64,000 nucleotides of DNA from Thermodesulfobacteriota bacterium (GTDB lineage: Bacteria; Desulfobacterota_D; UBA1144; Nemesobacterales; UBA2774). The translations under genes were made by a program, and so were the position numbers. This document shows positions 23,626 to 35,644 of this stretch, one piece after another (position 1 is the first letter of the stretch; the number at the start of each line of letters is the position of its first letter). The stretch covers positions 106,422 to 170,421 of the forward strand of contig DAOKYU010000007.1 of assembly GCA_035325995.1 (NCBI GenBank), written 5' to 3'. Under the pieces are notes generated by a model. It did no database searches, was not told the DNA's origin, and saw only the letters and a program-made list of their open reading frames with translations.

Positions 23626-25713
23626 ATGAAGATTTCACGCGCCCTTTCCGTATTCACACACCTTATAGCCCTCGTGGGCTTCCTGTCGATCTTCATGTCG
23701 GGCGGGGTGGGCGTGCCGACGGCCGCGGTCTTCGTCCTCGCGCTCGCCGCGAGCTTCGTTAGCGAGCTTTACGGCAGGGACTACTTCGTCGGCGGCAGGG
23801 TGGGGGCGGCGCTCGCCGTCCTTCTCGTCGCGTACTCGGCCGCGGCCATTCTCCTCTTCAGGCTCGAGCCGTTCAGGGTCGTCCTCGACTTCCTTATATT
23901 CACGCAGGTCTTAAAGCTCCTCGGGAAAAAGAGGATGCGGGACGTCGTCCAGATATACGTCCTCAGCTTTTTTCAGTTCCTCGCCGGGGCGATAATCACC
24001 ATCAGCTTTTCCTTCGCCGTCGCTTTCGTCCTTTACATAGCCGCGGCTATATGGGCGCTCATGATCTACGAGATGAGGAAGGCCTCGCTCGATGCGGGGG
24101 CCTCGGCCGGGGACGGCGACCCAGGCGTCGTGACGCCGATGTTCCTGAGCACGACGTTTCTACTCAGCTTCGGCATATTCCTTCTTGCGGCGCTCATATT
24201 CGTCACCGTACCCCGGATGAGGGGGAATTACCTCCGGACGGATTTCCTCCGCTCGGGCGACCTCCGGAGCGGATTTTCGGACGAGGTCAGGCTCGGGAGA
24301 GTGGGGCAGATAAAGCTCGACAGCTCGCCCGTGATGATGGTGAGAATACTAAACCGGAACGTGAACAACCTCCCCGTCCCGCTTTACTGGAGGGGCATAG
24401 CGCTCGACGAATTCGACGGCGCCGCGTGGAAGGCGACGGGCGGGGGACGGTACGGCGGGCCCGAGACGGCCCCCCATGCGCGCGCTCCCGGGGCGAAGGG
24501 GAGGGAGGGGCATCTCGCGCAGGAGGTTATAACAGAATCACTCGACACGGATATTCTCTTCGCGGCCAACTTTCCCGTTTCGTACGGCTCCGTCCCCGGC
24601 GGGCGCGTCGCGCAGGTGAACGATTCCTACATATTGCCCGGAAGGATTTCGGGCAGGATAAAGTACCTCGCGTACTCTGACGTCTACACGCCGCCCGCGG
24701 GGGACCTGAGGGAGGCGGGCGCGGACTATTCGGATATTGAATTCGAGAGGTATCTCCAGCTCCCGCCGCTCGCGCCCGAGGTTTCGGAGCTCGCGCATGA
24801 GATAACGTCGTCGGGTGGAAACGCGTACGACAAGGCGCTCGCCATAAAGCGCTATCTTCTCATGAACTACGGCTATACGCGGACTCTCGAAGGCCGGAAG
24901 GGCGAATACCCGCTCGAAGAGTTCCTCTTCGATATAAAGGAAGGGCACTGCGAGTATTTTTCCACCGCCATGGTCGTTTTGCTCAGGGAATCGGGTATTC
25001 CGGCCAGGGTGGTGAACGGCTTCATAGGCGGGGAATGGAACGAGCACGGGCAGTTCTTCTTGGTTAGGGAAAGCGATGCCCATTCCTGGGCCGAGGCCTA
25101 TTTCCCCGAATACGGGTGGGTTACCTTCGACGCCACCCCCGAAGGCGGCGCCGATATTCTGGCCTCGGGGTCTTTCATATCGTCCTACGTCGATTACCTG
25201 AGATACAGGTGGAACAGGTACGTCATAGACTTCAGCCAGCGCGACCAGGTACGCCTCTTTAACGACATACGTGACAGGTGGAAGTGGCGCCAGGGGAAGC
25301 TCACGGGCCCGAGCGGGCTTTTCTCGAGGCCGGACGGCACGGTAGTCGCCCTGGCGGCGCTTTCCGTGATCGCCGTATGGATACTCGTTACGAGGACCGG
25401 GCTTGGGGCGCTTTTCAGGCGTGGGAAGGGAGGCGCACCCGAGAGGGCGACCGTTATATACGGCAGCGCCCTTAAAGTCCTCTCCGGGAGGGGCTTTACG
25501 CGGCCCGGCTACATGACGCCGAGGGAGTTCTCCATTTACCTCAAGGACTCTTCCTTTCCGGGCGCGGCTATCATGAGCGAGCTTACGGACAAGTACCTTT
25601 ATATAAGGTTCGGCGGGGGCGGCGGCGCACACGAAATAACGGCGCTCGAATCCCTCTACAGGAAGCTTAAGTCCCTGAAATCCAAGGGGCATGCCCCCGG
25701 AACGACGCCGTGA
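23626..25713 (+). CDS. TgpA-like membrane transglutaminase (DUF3488-transglutaminase-DUF4129)
   Basis: 695 residues. Hydrophobic helices fill about 8-195 (DUF3488-like). A periplasmic transglutaminase core follows with the Cys-His-Asp triad at Cys442 (KEGHCEYFSTAMVVLLRESG), His486 (ESDAHSWAEAYF) and Asp502 (VTFDATPEGG). A further membrane helix (about 574-590) precedes a cytoplasmic DUF4129-like tail (YMTPREFSIYL). The layout matches Pseudomonas TgpA. The usual MoxR ATPase and DUF58 partners are not next to it. The gene follows the ECF trio by 136 bases and may be part of its regulon; that is inference. No clear ribosome-binding site precedes the ATG. Confidence 0.9.
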   Translation: MKISRALSVFTHLIALVGFLSIFMSGGVGVPTAAVFVLALAASFVSELYGRDYFVGGRVGAALAVLLVAYSAAAILLFRLEPFRVVLDFLIFTQVLKLLGKKRMRDVVQIYVLSFFQFLAGAIITISFSFAVAFVLYIAAAIWALMIYEMRKASLDAGASAGDGDPGVVTPMFLSTTFLLSFGIFLLAALIFVTVPRMRGNYLRTDFLRSGDLRSGFSDEVRLGRVGQIKLDSSPVMMVRILNRNVNNLPVPLYWRGIALDEFDGAAWKATGGGRYGGPETAPHARAPGAKGREGHLAQEVITESLDTDILFAANFPVSYGSVPGGRVAQVNDSYILPGRISGRIKYLAYSDVYTPPAGDLREAGADYSDIEFERYLQLPPLAPEVSELAHEITSSGGNAYDKALAIKRYLLMNYGYTRTLEGRKGEYPLEEFLFDIKEGHCEYFSTAMVVLLRESGIPARVVNGFIGGEWNEHGQFFLVRESDAHSWAEAYFPEYGWVTFDATPEGGADILASGSFISSYVDYLRYRWNRYVIDFSQRDQVRLFNDIRDRWKWRQGKLTGPSGLFSRPDGTVVALAALSVIAVWILVTRTGLGALFRRGKGGAPERATVIYGSALKVLSGRGFTRPGYMTPREFSIYLKDSSFPGAAIMSELTDKYLYIRFGGGGGAHEITALESLYRKLKSLKSKGHAPGTTP

Positions 25714-25756
25714 CGTTCTTGCTCTATCCCACGTGGTAAGGTACTATTTAACGACG

Positions 25757-25781
25757 AAAAGCGGGTAACCCCCGCTTTTTT
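25757..25781 (+). terminator. Intrinsic terminator after the transglutaminase gene
   Basis: AAAAGCGGG (25757-25765) pairs with CCCGCTTTT (25771-25779) across a 5-base loop, ending in a T run. It separates the transglutaminase gene from the rimP operon. Confidence 0.8.
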
Positions 25782-25783
25782 AA

Positions 25784-25832
25784 TTGGAAGCGCCTGATTT
25801 TTAGTTGGAAGTGTCTGATTGGAAGTGTCTGA
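25784..25832 (+). repeat. Three short direct repeats TTGGAAG(Y)G(Y)CTGA
   Basis: 14-base units at 25784-25797 (TTGGAAGCGCCTGA), 25805-25818 and 25819-25832 (both TTGGAAGTGTCTGA). They lie in the leader region upstream of rimP. Confidence 0.7.
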
Positions 25833-25876
25833 AAGGAATAAATCAGCGGGATAAGTCCCGGTGCCGGGTTTTTATA

Positions 25877-26335
25877 ATGTCAGAAGATATTGTGTATAAC
25901 GTCAAGGAGCTGCTGGAGCCCCTCTTGAGAGGGAAGGGCCTTGAGCTTTTCGACGTCGAATACAAGGGCTCGGGCAAAAGAGGCGTTTTAAGGGTATTCA
26001 TAGACAAGGAAGAGGGGGTTACGGTAGACGACTGCGCGCTCGTGAGCAGGGAACTGGGGACGCTCCTCGATGTGCACGACATCATACCCTCGTCCTACAC
26101 GCTCGAGGTGTCGTCGCCGGGCCTCACGAGGCCTCTCAGGAACCCGGCAGATTACGCGAGGTTCACGGGCAGCAAGGTGAAGATAAAGACGAGCGAGGAA
26201 ATAGATAAAAGGAAGGTATTCATAGGCACGCTGGCCGGCATCGAGGACGGCGTCGTGACCGTTGAGGCCGACGGGGCCCGTTACGAGATTCCTTACGGGT
26301 CGATAGAGAAAGCGAATTTGGAACTGGATTTTTAA
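25877..26335 (+). CDS. rimP: Ribosome maturation factor RimP
   Basis: 152 residues from the ATG at 25877; 24 in-frame upstream residues run through the short repeats and are not protein-like. Family features are ELFDVEYKGSGKRGVLRVFIDKEEGVTVDDCA, then SYTLEVSSPGLTRPLRNPADYARF and a C-terminal Sm-like half. It assists 30S assembly. First gene of the rimP-nusA-infB group, with nusA 14 bases after its stop. Confidence 0.93.
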   Translation: MSEDIVYNVKELLEPLLRGKGLELFDVEYKGSGKRGVLRVFIDKEEGVTVDDCALVSRELGTLLDVHDIIPSSYTLEVSSPGLTRPLRNPADYARFTGSKVKIKTSEEIDKRKVFIGTLAGIEDGVVTVEADGARYEIPYGSIEKANLELDF

Positions 26336-26349
26336 GGGGGCAAAACTAG

Positions 26350-27753
26350 ATGGCGACCATGACTGAGCTTAGCAGGGTAATGGATTCTGTCTGCAAGGAT
26401 AAGGGGATAGACAAGGACGAGATAGTTAACGCTGTCGAGGAAGCGGTTCTTTCCGCGGCCCAGAAGCTGTTCCGCATGCAGGATAAGGACAAGGAGCTCG
26501 AAGTGCATTTCAACGAGGACGACGGCGACGTCGAGCTCTTCGAGTTCAAGACGGTGGTCGAGGACATACAGGATCCCGACACCGAGATCACGCTCGATGC
26601 GGCGCACGAGCTCGACCCCGAAGCGGAATTCGGGGACGAGATCGGCGTGAAGATCAATCCCGAATTCACCAGGATAGCGATTCAGAACGCAAAGCAGAAA
26701 ATCCTCCAGAGCATAAAGGAAGCCGAGGGGAAGGTAATTTACGAAGAGTTCAAGAACAGAAGGGGCGAGCTCATAAGCGGCATCGTGAGGCGGGTCGAAA
26801 GAAGGAACATCATAGTCGACCTCGGGCGTACGGAGGCTATTCTGCCTCCGGAGCACCAGGTGCCGAGGGAGTACTACAAGCCCAAGGAAAGACTCCGCGC
26901 TATACTCTTCGAGATCAAGGAAACCAAGCGCGGCCCGCAGCTCATACTGTCGCGCGCACACAAGGACTTCGTCAAGAAGCTCTTCGAATCGGAAGTCCCT
27001 GAGATCGGGGACCAGATAGTGGTGATAAAGGCCATATCGCGCGACCCGGGCGGGCGTACGAAGATAGCCGTTACCTCGAGCGATACGGACGTCGACCCGG
27101 TAGGCGCGTGCGTCGGTATGCGCGGCTCACGGGTGCAGAACGTCATACAGGAGCTCAAGGGCGAGAAGATAGACATCGTGCCGTGGTCGCCGGACCCGGC
27201 CCGCTTTGCCTGTAACGCCCTGTCGCCCGCCCGCGTGAGCAAGGTGATAATCGACGACGACAACAAGTCGATGGAGATAATCGTCGACGACGATCAGCTT
27301 TCCCTCGCGATCGGGAGACGCGGACAGAACGTAAGGCTCGCTTCGCAGCTGACCGAATGGAGAATCGACATCAAGACCGAGTCCCAGGTCAAGCGCGAGC
27401 AGCAGGACGTCGTCCACCTCTTGATGTCTCTCCCCAACGTCAAGGAAGTTACCGCGAATCTCCTTTACGGAGAAGGCTTCCACAAGCTGGAAGATATAGC
27501 GTTCTCGGACCCCGAGACCCTGGCCAAGTCGGCGGGGCTCAGGAGCGAGGAGGACGCCGTCAAGCTCCAGACGGCCGCAAGGATAGCGCTCAAGGACAGG
27601 CTCGAGCAGATGTCCATAGAAGAGCCGGCGCAAGAGGCGCATGAGACGGGTGAGCCCGTGGAAGCGCAAGGGGCGGTTGAGTCGCCCGAGACCGCGGAGA
27701 CGGAGACCGACCGGCCTAGGGCAGAGGAAGAGCCGCTCACGGAGCAGGAATAA
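26350..27753 (+). CDS. nusA: Transcription termination/antitermination factor NusA
   Basis: 467 residues. N-terminal domain (about 1-130), S1 domain (ISGIVRRVERRNIIVDLGRTEAILPP), then KH1 and KH2 (VGACVGMRGSRVQNVIQELKGEKIDIVPW; LAIGRRGQNVRLASQLTEWRIDI). After residue 350 a helix-hairpin-helix-like segment (LLYGEGFHKLEDIAFSDPETLAKSAGL) and an acidic Glu/Ala tail replace the two acidic repeats of E. coli NusA. It acts on elongating RNA polymerase. Central gene of the operon. Confidence 0.96.
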   Translation: MATMTELSRVMDSVCKDKGIDKDEIVNAVEEAVLSAAQKLFRMQDKDKELEVHFNEDDGDVELFEFKTVVEDIQDPDTEITLDAAHELDPEAEFGDEIGVKINPEFTRIAIQNAKQKILQSIKEAEGKVIYEEFKNRRGELISGIVRRVERRNIIVDLGRTEAILPPEHQVPREYYKPKERLRAILFEIKETKRGPQLILSRAHKDFVKKLFESEVPEIGDQIVVIKAISRDPGGRTKIAVTSSDTDVDPVGACVGMRGSRVQNVIQELKGEKIDIVPWSPDPARFACNALSPARVSKVIIDDDNKSMEIIVDDDQLSLAIGRRGQNVRLASQLTEWRIDIKTESQVKREQQDVVHLLMSLPNVKEVTANLLYGEGFHKLEDIAFSDPETLAKSAGLRSEEDAVKLQTAARIALKDRLEQMSIEEPAQEAHETGEPVEAQGAVESPETAETETDRPRAEEEPLTEQE

Positions 27754-27941
27754 GGGAGTCCCCGTAAAATTTTCCGGACTGTAAGACATGCCGGAAAGGG
27801 CTGTTTAAGGCCGGTTTCCGGCTGCATAAGTATTGTTATATCCAGCTCTTTTTTGCATAGTAAAGTAAACTTTGGTACTCTACTCCGGATAACCGTACGA
27901 TCATTTAAAGCGGAGGTATTTTAGCACCCGGTGCGCTCGAT

Positions 27942-30581
<2,640 letters not shown>

Positions 30582-30595
30582 CGCGCAAGCTATAG

Positions 30596-30886
30596 ATGGT
30601 TATAGGCATAGTCAGCATTGACCTGTACATGAATGGCAACAGATCGCTCAAGGCAAAGAGGCAGATTGTAAAAAGCCTTATTCGCAGAGTACAATCCCGA
30701 TTCATAAATGTCTCCATATCGGAGGTGGGCTCGCTCGACCTCTGGCAAAAAGCCACGATAGGCATAGCTTTCGTAGGTAACGAAACCCGTTTCGTGAATT
30801 CGGTCCTCGACCAGGTGACCGATTTCATCGAATCCACCGGGCTAGTCGAGATGGGGCAGCGGGAGCTCGAGATAATACATTATTAG
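30596..30886 (+). CDS. ylxP: DUF503 family protein (YlxP-like)
   Basis: 96 residues beginning MVIGIVSIDLYMNGNRSLKAKRQIVKSLIRRVQSRFINVSISEVG, the conserved DUF503 pattern, with VNSVLDQVTDFIES near the end. The family has a ferredoxin-like fold and is found between infB and rbfA in many bacteria, suggesting a role in translation or ribosome assembly, but its biochemical function is not settled. 14 bases separate it from infB and 16 from rbfA. Confidence 0.9.
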   Translation: MVIGIVSIDLYMNGNRSLKAKRQIVKSLIRRVQSRFINVSISEVGSLDLWQKATIGIAFVGNETRFVNSVLDQVTDFIESTGLVEMGQRELEIIHY

Positions 30887-30902
30887 GAGACGAGACCGGC
30901 CG

Positions 30903-31244
30903 ATGGCAAAGAGGTCAAGCAGGGTAGGCGACCAGATTCTTAAAGAAGTATCGGGGATGCTGGTCAGGGGAGAGATCAAGGACCCCCGCGTAAGCGGCGT
31001 GTCGGTTACGGAAGTGAGGATGTCGGATCTCGGAATGGCCGAGATCTACTTTACGCTCCCCGGCGGGGAGGCCGGGAAGGACGAAGCCCTTTCGGGGCTC
31101 GAAAGCGCCAGGGGGTTTGTCCGCGGGAAGCTCGCGTCCAGGCTGAGGATGAGAAAGGTACCGGACATAAAATTCATATTCGACATCGCGCTCGAAAAGG
31201 GCTACAGAATAGACGAGATACTAAAGGAGATTTCCGGTGAATGA
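30903..31244 (+). CDS. rbfA: 30S ribosome-binding factor A
   Basis: 113 residues. KRSSRVGDQILKEVSGMLVRGEIKDPR, then VSVTEVRMSDLGMAEIYFTLPG and FVRGKLASRLRMRKVPDIKFIFD are the KH-type RbfA signatures. It binds pre-16S rRNA during 30S maturation and cold adaptation. Its end overlaps the GTG start of nrnA by 8 bases. Confidence 0.94.
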   Translation: MAKRSSRVGDQILKEVSGMLVRGEIKDPRVSGVSVTEVRMSDLGMAEIYFTLPGGEAGKDEALSGLESARGFVRGKLASRLRMRKVPDIKFIFDIALEKGYRIDEILKEISGE

Positions 31245-32220
31245 AGAGATGAAGGCCGTGATCGAGGCCATCCGCAATTCCGGCAGGATACTCATTACAT
31301 CGCACGAAAACCCGGACGGCGACGCGCTCGGCTCGACTCTCGGGCTCGGACTCGGGCTCGAAAAGCTGGGGAAGGAGGTGGTCTTTTACAATAAGGACGG
31401 GGTGCCCGAGCTTCTGACTTTTCTCCCGGGCTCGGAGAGGATCCGAACTTCACTCGAAGGCGCGGGCGATTTCGACCTTGCTTTTGCCGTCGACTGCACC
31501 GGAACGAGCCGGGCCGGGGACGAATTCGAGGATTTCGTTAAGGCCGGCCGATGCAGGCAGGTCGTCATAATAGACCACCACCAGACGAACAGCAGCTCGG
31601 CAGACATACATCTTCTCGATTCCGGGTCTTCTTCGACAGGCGAGATCGTATACCTTCTCTTAAAGACGATGTCCGTGGAGATAGACGAAGCGATAGCGAA
31701 AAACTTATACACCACTATAGTGAGCGACACCGGGTCGTTCAGGTACTCGAACACGAATCCGGTGACGTTCAGGGACGCCTCGGAGCTTGTCGAGCGGGGT
31801 GTTGACCCTGCTGAAATATCGGAAGCTCTCTTCGAGAGCGAGCCGCTCCGGAAGCTCCGGCTCGTGGCTCTTGTGCTTCCCACGCTGAGCGTCCGGGAAG
31901 GGAACAGGGTAGCCTCGGTTGTCATAGATAGAAGCATGTTCGAAAAGGCGGGCGCCCGGAGGGAGGATACCGAGGGGCTCGTCAACATACCCAGGAGCAT
32001 AAAGGGCGTCGAGGTCGCGGTCGCGTTCAGGGAAGAAGCCGGGAACGGGTCCCCCTTCTGGAAGATAAGCTTCCGGTCCAAGGGGGACGTGGACGTCGCC
32101 AGGATAGCCGAGCGTTTCGGGGGCGGGGGGCATAAGAAGGCCGCGGGCTGCTCCGTGGAAGGGACGCTCGAGGAAGTGCAGTCGAAAGTGTTCGGCTGTA
32201 TAGGCGAGGAGCTTGAATGA
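31237..32220 (+). CDS. nrnA: NrnA-type DHH/DHHA1 phosphoesterase
   Basis: 327 residues from a GTG at 31237 (AAGGAGA upstream) overlapping rbfA. The DHH catalytic half has HENPDGDALGSTLGL (23-37), VDCTG and VIIDHHQTNSSSADIH (DHH 113-115), then TTIVSDTGSFRYSNT; the DHHA1 half ends with ERFGGGGHKKAAGC. Such enzymes degrade short oligoribonucleotides and dephosphorylate pAp. Its stop overlaps truB in ATGA. Confidence 0.93.
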   Translation: MNEEMKAVIEAIRNSGRILITSHENPDGDALGSTLGLGLGLEKLGKEVVFYNKDGVPELLTFLPGSERIRTSLEGAGDFDLAFAVDCTGTSRAGDEFEDFVKAGRCRQVVIIDHHQTNSSSADIHLLDSGSSSTGEIVYLLLKTMSVEIDEAIAKNLYTTIVSDTGSFRYSNTNPVTFRDASELVERGVDPAEISEALFESEPLRKLRLVALVLPTLSVREGNRVASVVIDRSMFEKAGARREDTEGLVNIPRSIKGVEVAVAFREEAGNGSPFWKISFRSKGDVDVARIAERFGGGGHKKAAGCSVEGTLEEVQSKVFGCIGEELE

Positions 32221-33128
32221 ATGGAGTGATAGTCCTCGACAAGCCCGAGGGTATAACGTCCCGGGCGGCGGTAAACACTGTAAACAGGCTTCTTCAAATA
32301 AAAAAATCGGGCCATACCGGTACGCTCGACCCGTTCGCCACCGGCGTTTTGCCGATCTGCGTAAACGACGCCACGAAGATAATTCCTTTTATGAATAGCG
32401 GTTACAAGAAATACGAGGCGCTCATAAGGCTCGGCATAAGGACCGACACCATGGATCTCACCGGGAAAGTCCTTTCCGAGGAGGCGCTTCCGGACATAGA
32501 TAAAATCGCGCTTCAAGGTGTATTTTCTAAATTTATAGGTAAAATTAATCAGATTCCCCCAATGTTTTCGGCATTGAAGAAGGGCGGGGTAAGGCTCTAC
32601 GATTATGCTCGAAAGGGGGTCGAAGTGGAAAGGGCTCCGAGAAGTGTGACGATAAAGGAACTAGAGCTCCTGGATTTAAATCCGCCCTTTATCAGGATTA
32701 TGGTAAAATGTTCGCGCGGGACGTACGTGCGCGTGCTGGCATCCGATATAGCCGACGAGCTCGGCTGCGGCGGGCACCTTGCGGAGCTGAGAAGGATTGA
32801 AAGCGACGGCTTCGGGCTCGAGCGCGCCGTGACGATAGAAGATTTAACGAATGGCGTCGTCAGGCTCATGCCTCTCGAAGACGCGTTGTCGCACATGGCG
32901 CGTGTCGATGTCGGGCGCGACCTGGCGGCGGAGATAAGGGAAGGAAAACAGATAAGAAAGACAAGCTTGAAAAATATCGACATCCCCGATTTCAAGACGG
33001 GCGACAAGCTGGGCGTCTATGAAGACGGCAGGCTCATTTCCGTCACCGAGGCCCTTACGGATGCGTCGGGCATGGACACCGCCGAGGACGGCGAGGTCGT
33101 GCTCAGGCTGCTCCGTGTCCTGAATTGA
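32217..33128 (+). CDS. truB: tRNA pseudouridine(55) synthase TruB
   Basis: 303 residues. MNGVIVLDKPEGITSRAAVN, the catalytic SGHTGTLDPFATGVLPIC (Asp38), the QIPPMFSALKKGGVRLYDYARKG thumb region and CSRGTYVRVLASDIADELGCGGHLAELRR are as in TruB. A PUA-like C-terminal region follows. It makes pseudouridine 55 in the tRNA T-loop. Its start overlaps the nrnA stop by 4 bases. Confidence 0.95.
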   Translation: MNGVIVLDKPEGITSRAAVNTVNRLLQIKKSGHTGTLDPFATGVLPICVNDATKIIPFMNSGYKKYEALIRLGIRTDTMDLTGKVLSEEALPDIDKIALQGVFSKFIGKINQIPPMFSALKKGGVRLYDYARKGVEVERAPRSVTIKELELLDLNPPFIRIMVKCSRGTYVRVLASDIADELGCGGHLAELRRIESDGFGLERAVTIEDLTNGVVRLMPLEDALSHMARVDVGRDLAAEIREGKQIRKTSLKNIDIPDFKTGDKLGVYEDGRLISVTEALTDASGMDTAEDGEVVLRLLRVLN

Positions 33129-33168
33129 AAACGGACGTTTTTATATATCTTACTGAGGAGGGTATTAA

Positions 33169-33438
33169 ATGCCTATAGATAAGGAAGAGAAATCACAGAT
33201 AATAAGCGAATTCGCTCATCATCCGAAAGACGTCGGCTCGTCCGAGGTCCAGGTGGCTATACTTAGCCGCCGCATACAGGACCTTTCGGCTCATGCGGAG
33301 AAGGCGCCCAAGGATTTTCATTCGAGGCGTGGGCTTGTATCGCTGGTTGCGAAGAGGAGAAGGCTTCTCAACTATATTAAAAGGCACAACCCGGAGAGCT
33401 ATCCGGAACTCATACAGAAACTCGGACTGCGAAAGTAG
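33169..33438 (+). CDS. rpsO: 30S ribosomal protein S15
   Basis: 89 residues, exactly the usual length. DVGSSEVQVAILSRRIQDLSAHAEKAPKDFHSRRGL and LVAKRRRLLNYIKRHNPESYPELIQKLGLRK are universal S15 signatures. It binds the central domain of 16S rRNA. GAGGAGGG-like sequence precedes the ATG. pnp follows 19 bases after its stop, as in most bacteria. Confidence 0.97.
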   Translation: MPIDKEEKSQIISEFAHHPKDVGSSEVQVAILSRRIQDLSAHAEKAPKDFHSRRGLVSLVAKRRRLLNYIKRHNPESYPELIQKLGLRK

Positions 33439-33457
33439 GGTTTAAGGAGGTTTAGTT

Positions 33458-35578
33458 TTGAGCAATCAACCAAAGAAAGTTGAAACCCGGATTTTCGGGA
33501 AACGATACGAGCTCGATACGGGCTCGCTGGCGCGTCAGGCCAGCGGGGCGGTATTCGCGCGTAACGAGGACACGGCGGTACTGGCTACCGTCGTCGCAGT
33601 GGATGAAAAGACCGAGGGCGAGGATTTCCTTCCCCTCACTATTAACTACCAGGAAAGGCCGTCCGCGGCGGGAAAGATACCCGGCGGCTACTTCAAGCGT
33701 GAAGGCAGGCCGAACGAGAAGGAAGTTCTTACTTCGAGGCTTATAGACAGGCCGATAAGGCCGCTCATCGCGAAGGACTTCACGTTCCAGACGCAGATCA
33801 TCGTCACAGTCTTTTCGGCCGACGCCGACCACGACCCGGACGTGTTGTCTATTACGGCGGCCTCGGCCGCGCTCATGGTTTCGGACGTCCCGTTCGCGGG
33901 GCCGCTCGCGGCTGTGAGGGTCGGAAGGGTCGAAGGAAGGTTCATATGCAACCCGACGAAGGAGGAGCTCGCCGAGAGCGATATGAACATAGTGGTCGCG
34001 GGCACCAAAGATGCGATAGTGATGGTGGAGGGGGGGGCGAACGAGGTCCCGGAACCCGAAATCGTCGACGCGCTCATGTTCGCCCACGAAAGCATACAGG
34101 AATTCATCAAGCTCCAGGAAGATCTTTTGTCCGGGCTCGAGATAGAAAAGAGGCAGTACGAAGGGCCGGTCGAAGAGGACCCGTTCGAGGCCGAGATTCT
34201 GGCGTTTGCCGGCGGGAAGCTGAAAGACACGCTCGTATGGTCCTCGAAGGCCAAGAGGCGCGAGCGCATAAAGAGCATCAAGCAGGAAACCGAAGAGCAC
34301 ATGGCCTCTCTTCATCCCGAAGAAGAGGAAATAAAGATTTCAAAGCCCTTCGAGAAGGTTCTGAAGTCCCTCGTCAGGGACCTCATCGTAAAGGACCGGA
34401 TAAGGCTCGACGGCAGGGGTTATACCGACGTCAGGAACATATACGGCCAGGTCGGATTCCTCCCCCGCGCCCACGGCTCGGCGCTGTTTACCAGGGGCGA
34501 GACGCAGGCGGCGGTCACCGCGACGCTCGGGACGGCGTACGACGAGCAGAGGATCGACTCGCTCGAAGGCGACATCACGAAGACCTTCATGCTCCACTAC
34601 AACTTCCCTCCCTACAGCGTCGGCGAAGTCAGCCACAGGCTCGGGCCGGGCAGAAGGGAGATAGGGCACGGAGCGCTCGCCGAAAGGGCGATACTGCCGG
34701 TGCTTCCGCCGAAGGACCAGTTCCCGTACACGGTGAGGGTCGTCTCCGACGTTCTGGAATCGAACGGCTCCTCTTCGATGGCGACTGTCTGCGGCGCGGC
34801 GCTTTCGCTCATGGACGCGGGCGTACCCATAAGCGCGCCCGTGGGCGGCATAGCGATGGGCCTCATTAAAGAGGAAGACAACTTCGTCATCCTGACGGAC
34901 ATACTCGGCGACGAGGACCACCTCGGCGACATGGACTTTAAGGTCGCGGGCACGAGGGCGGGCGTCACCGCGCTTCAGATGGATATCAAGGTTATCGGCG
35001 TCACGAGGGACATACTTTCGACGGCGCTTGAGCATGCGAATAACGCAAGGATGGTCGTCCTCGACAAGATGGCCGAGATACTCGACCAGCCGAGGGGCGA
35101 TATATCGCCGTTTGCGCCGAGGATAATCTCCATACAGATTAACCCGGAGAAGATAAAGGACGTCATAGGCTCCGGCGGGAAGACCATAAAGAAGATAGTC
35201 GAGGTTACCGGTGCGCAGATAGACATCGACGACAGCGGCAGGGTCAACATCGCGTCGCCCGACAGGGATGCATGCGACAGGGCCGTCAAGATCATCCAGG
35301 GTATTGTCGAGGAGATAGAGGTCGGAAAGATTTACAGGGGAACCGTAAAACGGATACTAGATTTCGGCGCTATCGTCGAGCTTGGCTTCGGTAAGGACGG
35401 ACTCGTTCATATATCCGAGCTTGCCCCGAACAGGGTCAATAGCGTAACCGACGTCATTCAGGAAAATGACGAGATACTAGTCAAGTGTATCAGCAGGGAG
35501 AACGACGGCAGAATAAGGCTCAGCCGTAAGCAGGCCCTTGGCGAAGACATAGAGAATTACACCAACAACGCACTCTAG
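33458..35578 (+). CDS. pnp: Polyribonucleotide nucleotidyltransferase (PNPase)
   Basis: 706 residues from a TTG start at 33458, supported by AAGGAGG at 33444-33450. Two RNase PH domains are present (LPLTINYQERPSAAGKIPGGYFKREGRP in the first; YNFPPYSVGEVSHRLGPGRREIGHGALAERA and DILGDEDHLGDMDFKVAGT in the second). The KH domain (INPEKIKDVIGSGGKTIKKI) and S1 domain (GTVKRILDFGAIVELGFGKDGLVHISEL) follow. It is a phosphorolytic 3'-5' exonuclease. The non-ATG start may dampen expression. Last gene of the translation operon. Confidence 0.97.
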   Translation: MSNQPKKVETRIFGKRYELDTGSLARQASGAVFARNEDTAVLATVVAVDEKTEGEDFLPLTINYQERPSAAGKIPGGYFKREGRPNEKEVLTSRLIDRPIRPLIAKDFTFQTQIIVTVFSADADHDPDVLSITAASAALMVSDVPFAGPLAAVRVGRVEGRFICNPTKEELAESDMNIVVAGTKDAIVMVEGGANEVPEPEIVDALMFAHESIQEFIKLQEDLLSGLEIEKRQYEGPVEEDPFEAEILAFAGGKLKDTLVWSSKAKRRERIKSIKQETEEHMASLHPEEEEIKISKPFEKVLKSLVRDLIVKDRIRLDGRGYTDVRNIYGQVGFLPRAHGSALFTRGETQAAVTATLGTAYDEQRIDSLEGDITKTFMLHYNFPPYSVGEVSHRLGPGRREIGHGALAERAILPVLPPKDQFPYTVRVVSDVLESNGSSSMATVCGAALSLMDAGVPISAPVGGIAMGLIKEEDNFVILTDILGDEDHLGDMDFKVAGTRAGVTALQMDIKVIGVTRDILSTALEHANNARMVVLDKMAEILDQPRGDISPFAPRIISIQINPEKIKDVIGSGGKTIKKIVEVTGAQIDIDDSGRVNIASPDRDACDRAVKIIQGIVEEIEVGKIYRGTVKRILDFGAIVELGFGKDGLVHISELAPNRVNSVTDVIQENDEILVKCISRENDGRIRLSRKQALGEDIENYTNNAL

Positions 35579-35644
35579 AATTGTCCCGGGACCGGCGGGC
35601 CTAACGGTTCTCCGGTCTTACGTTCCATTCTCCGAAGAAAAGCG

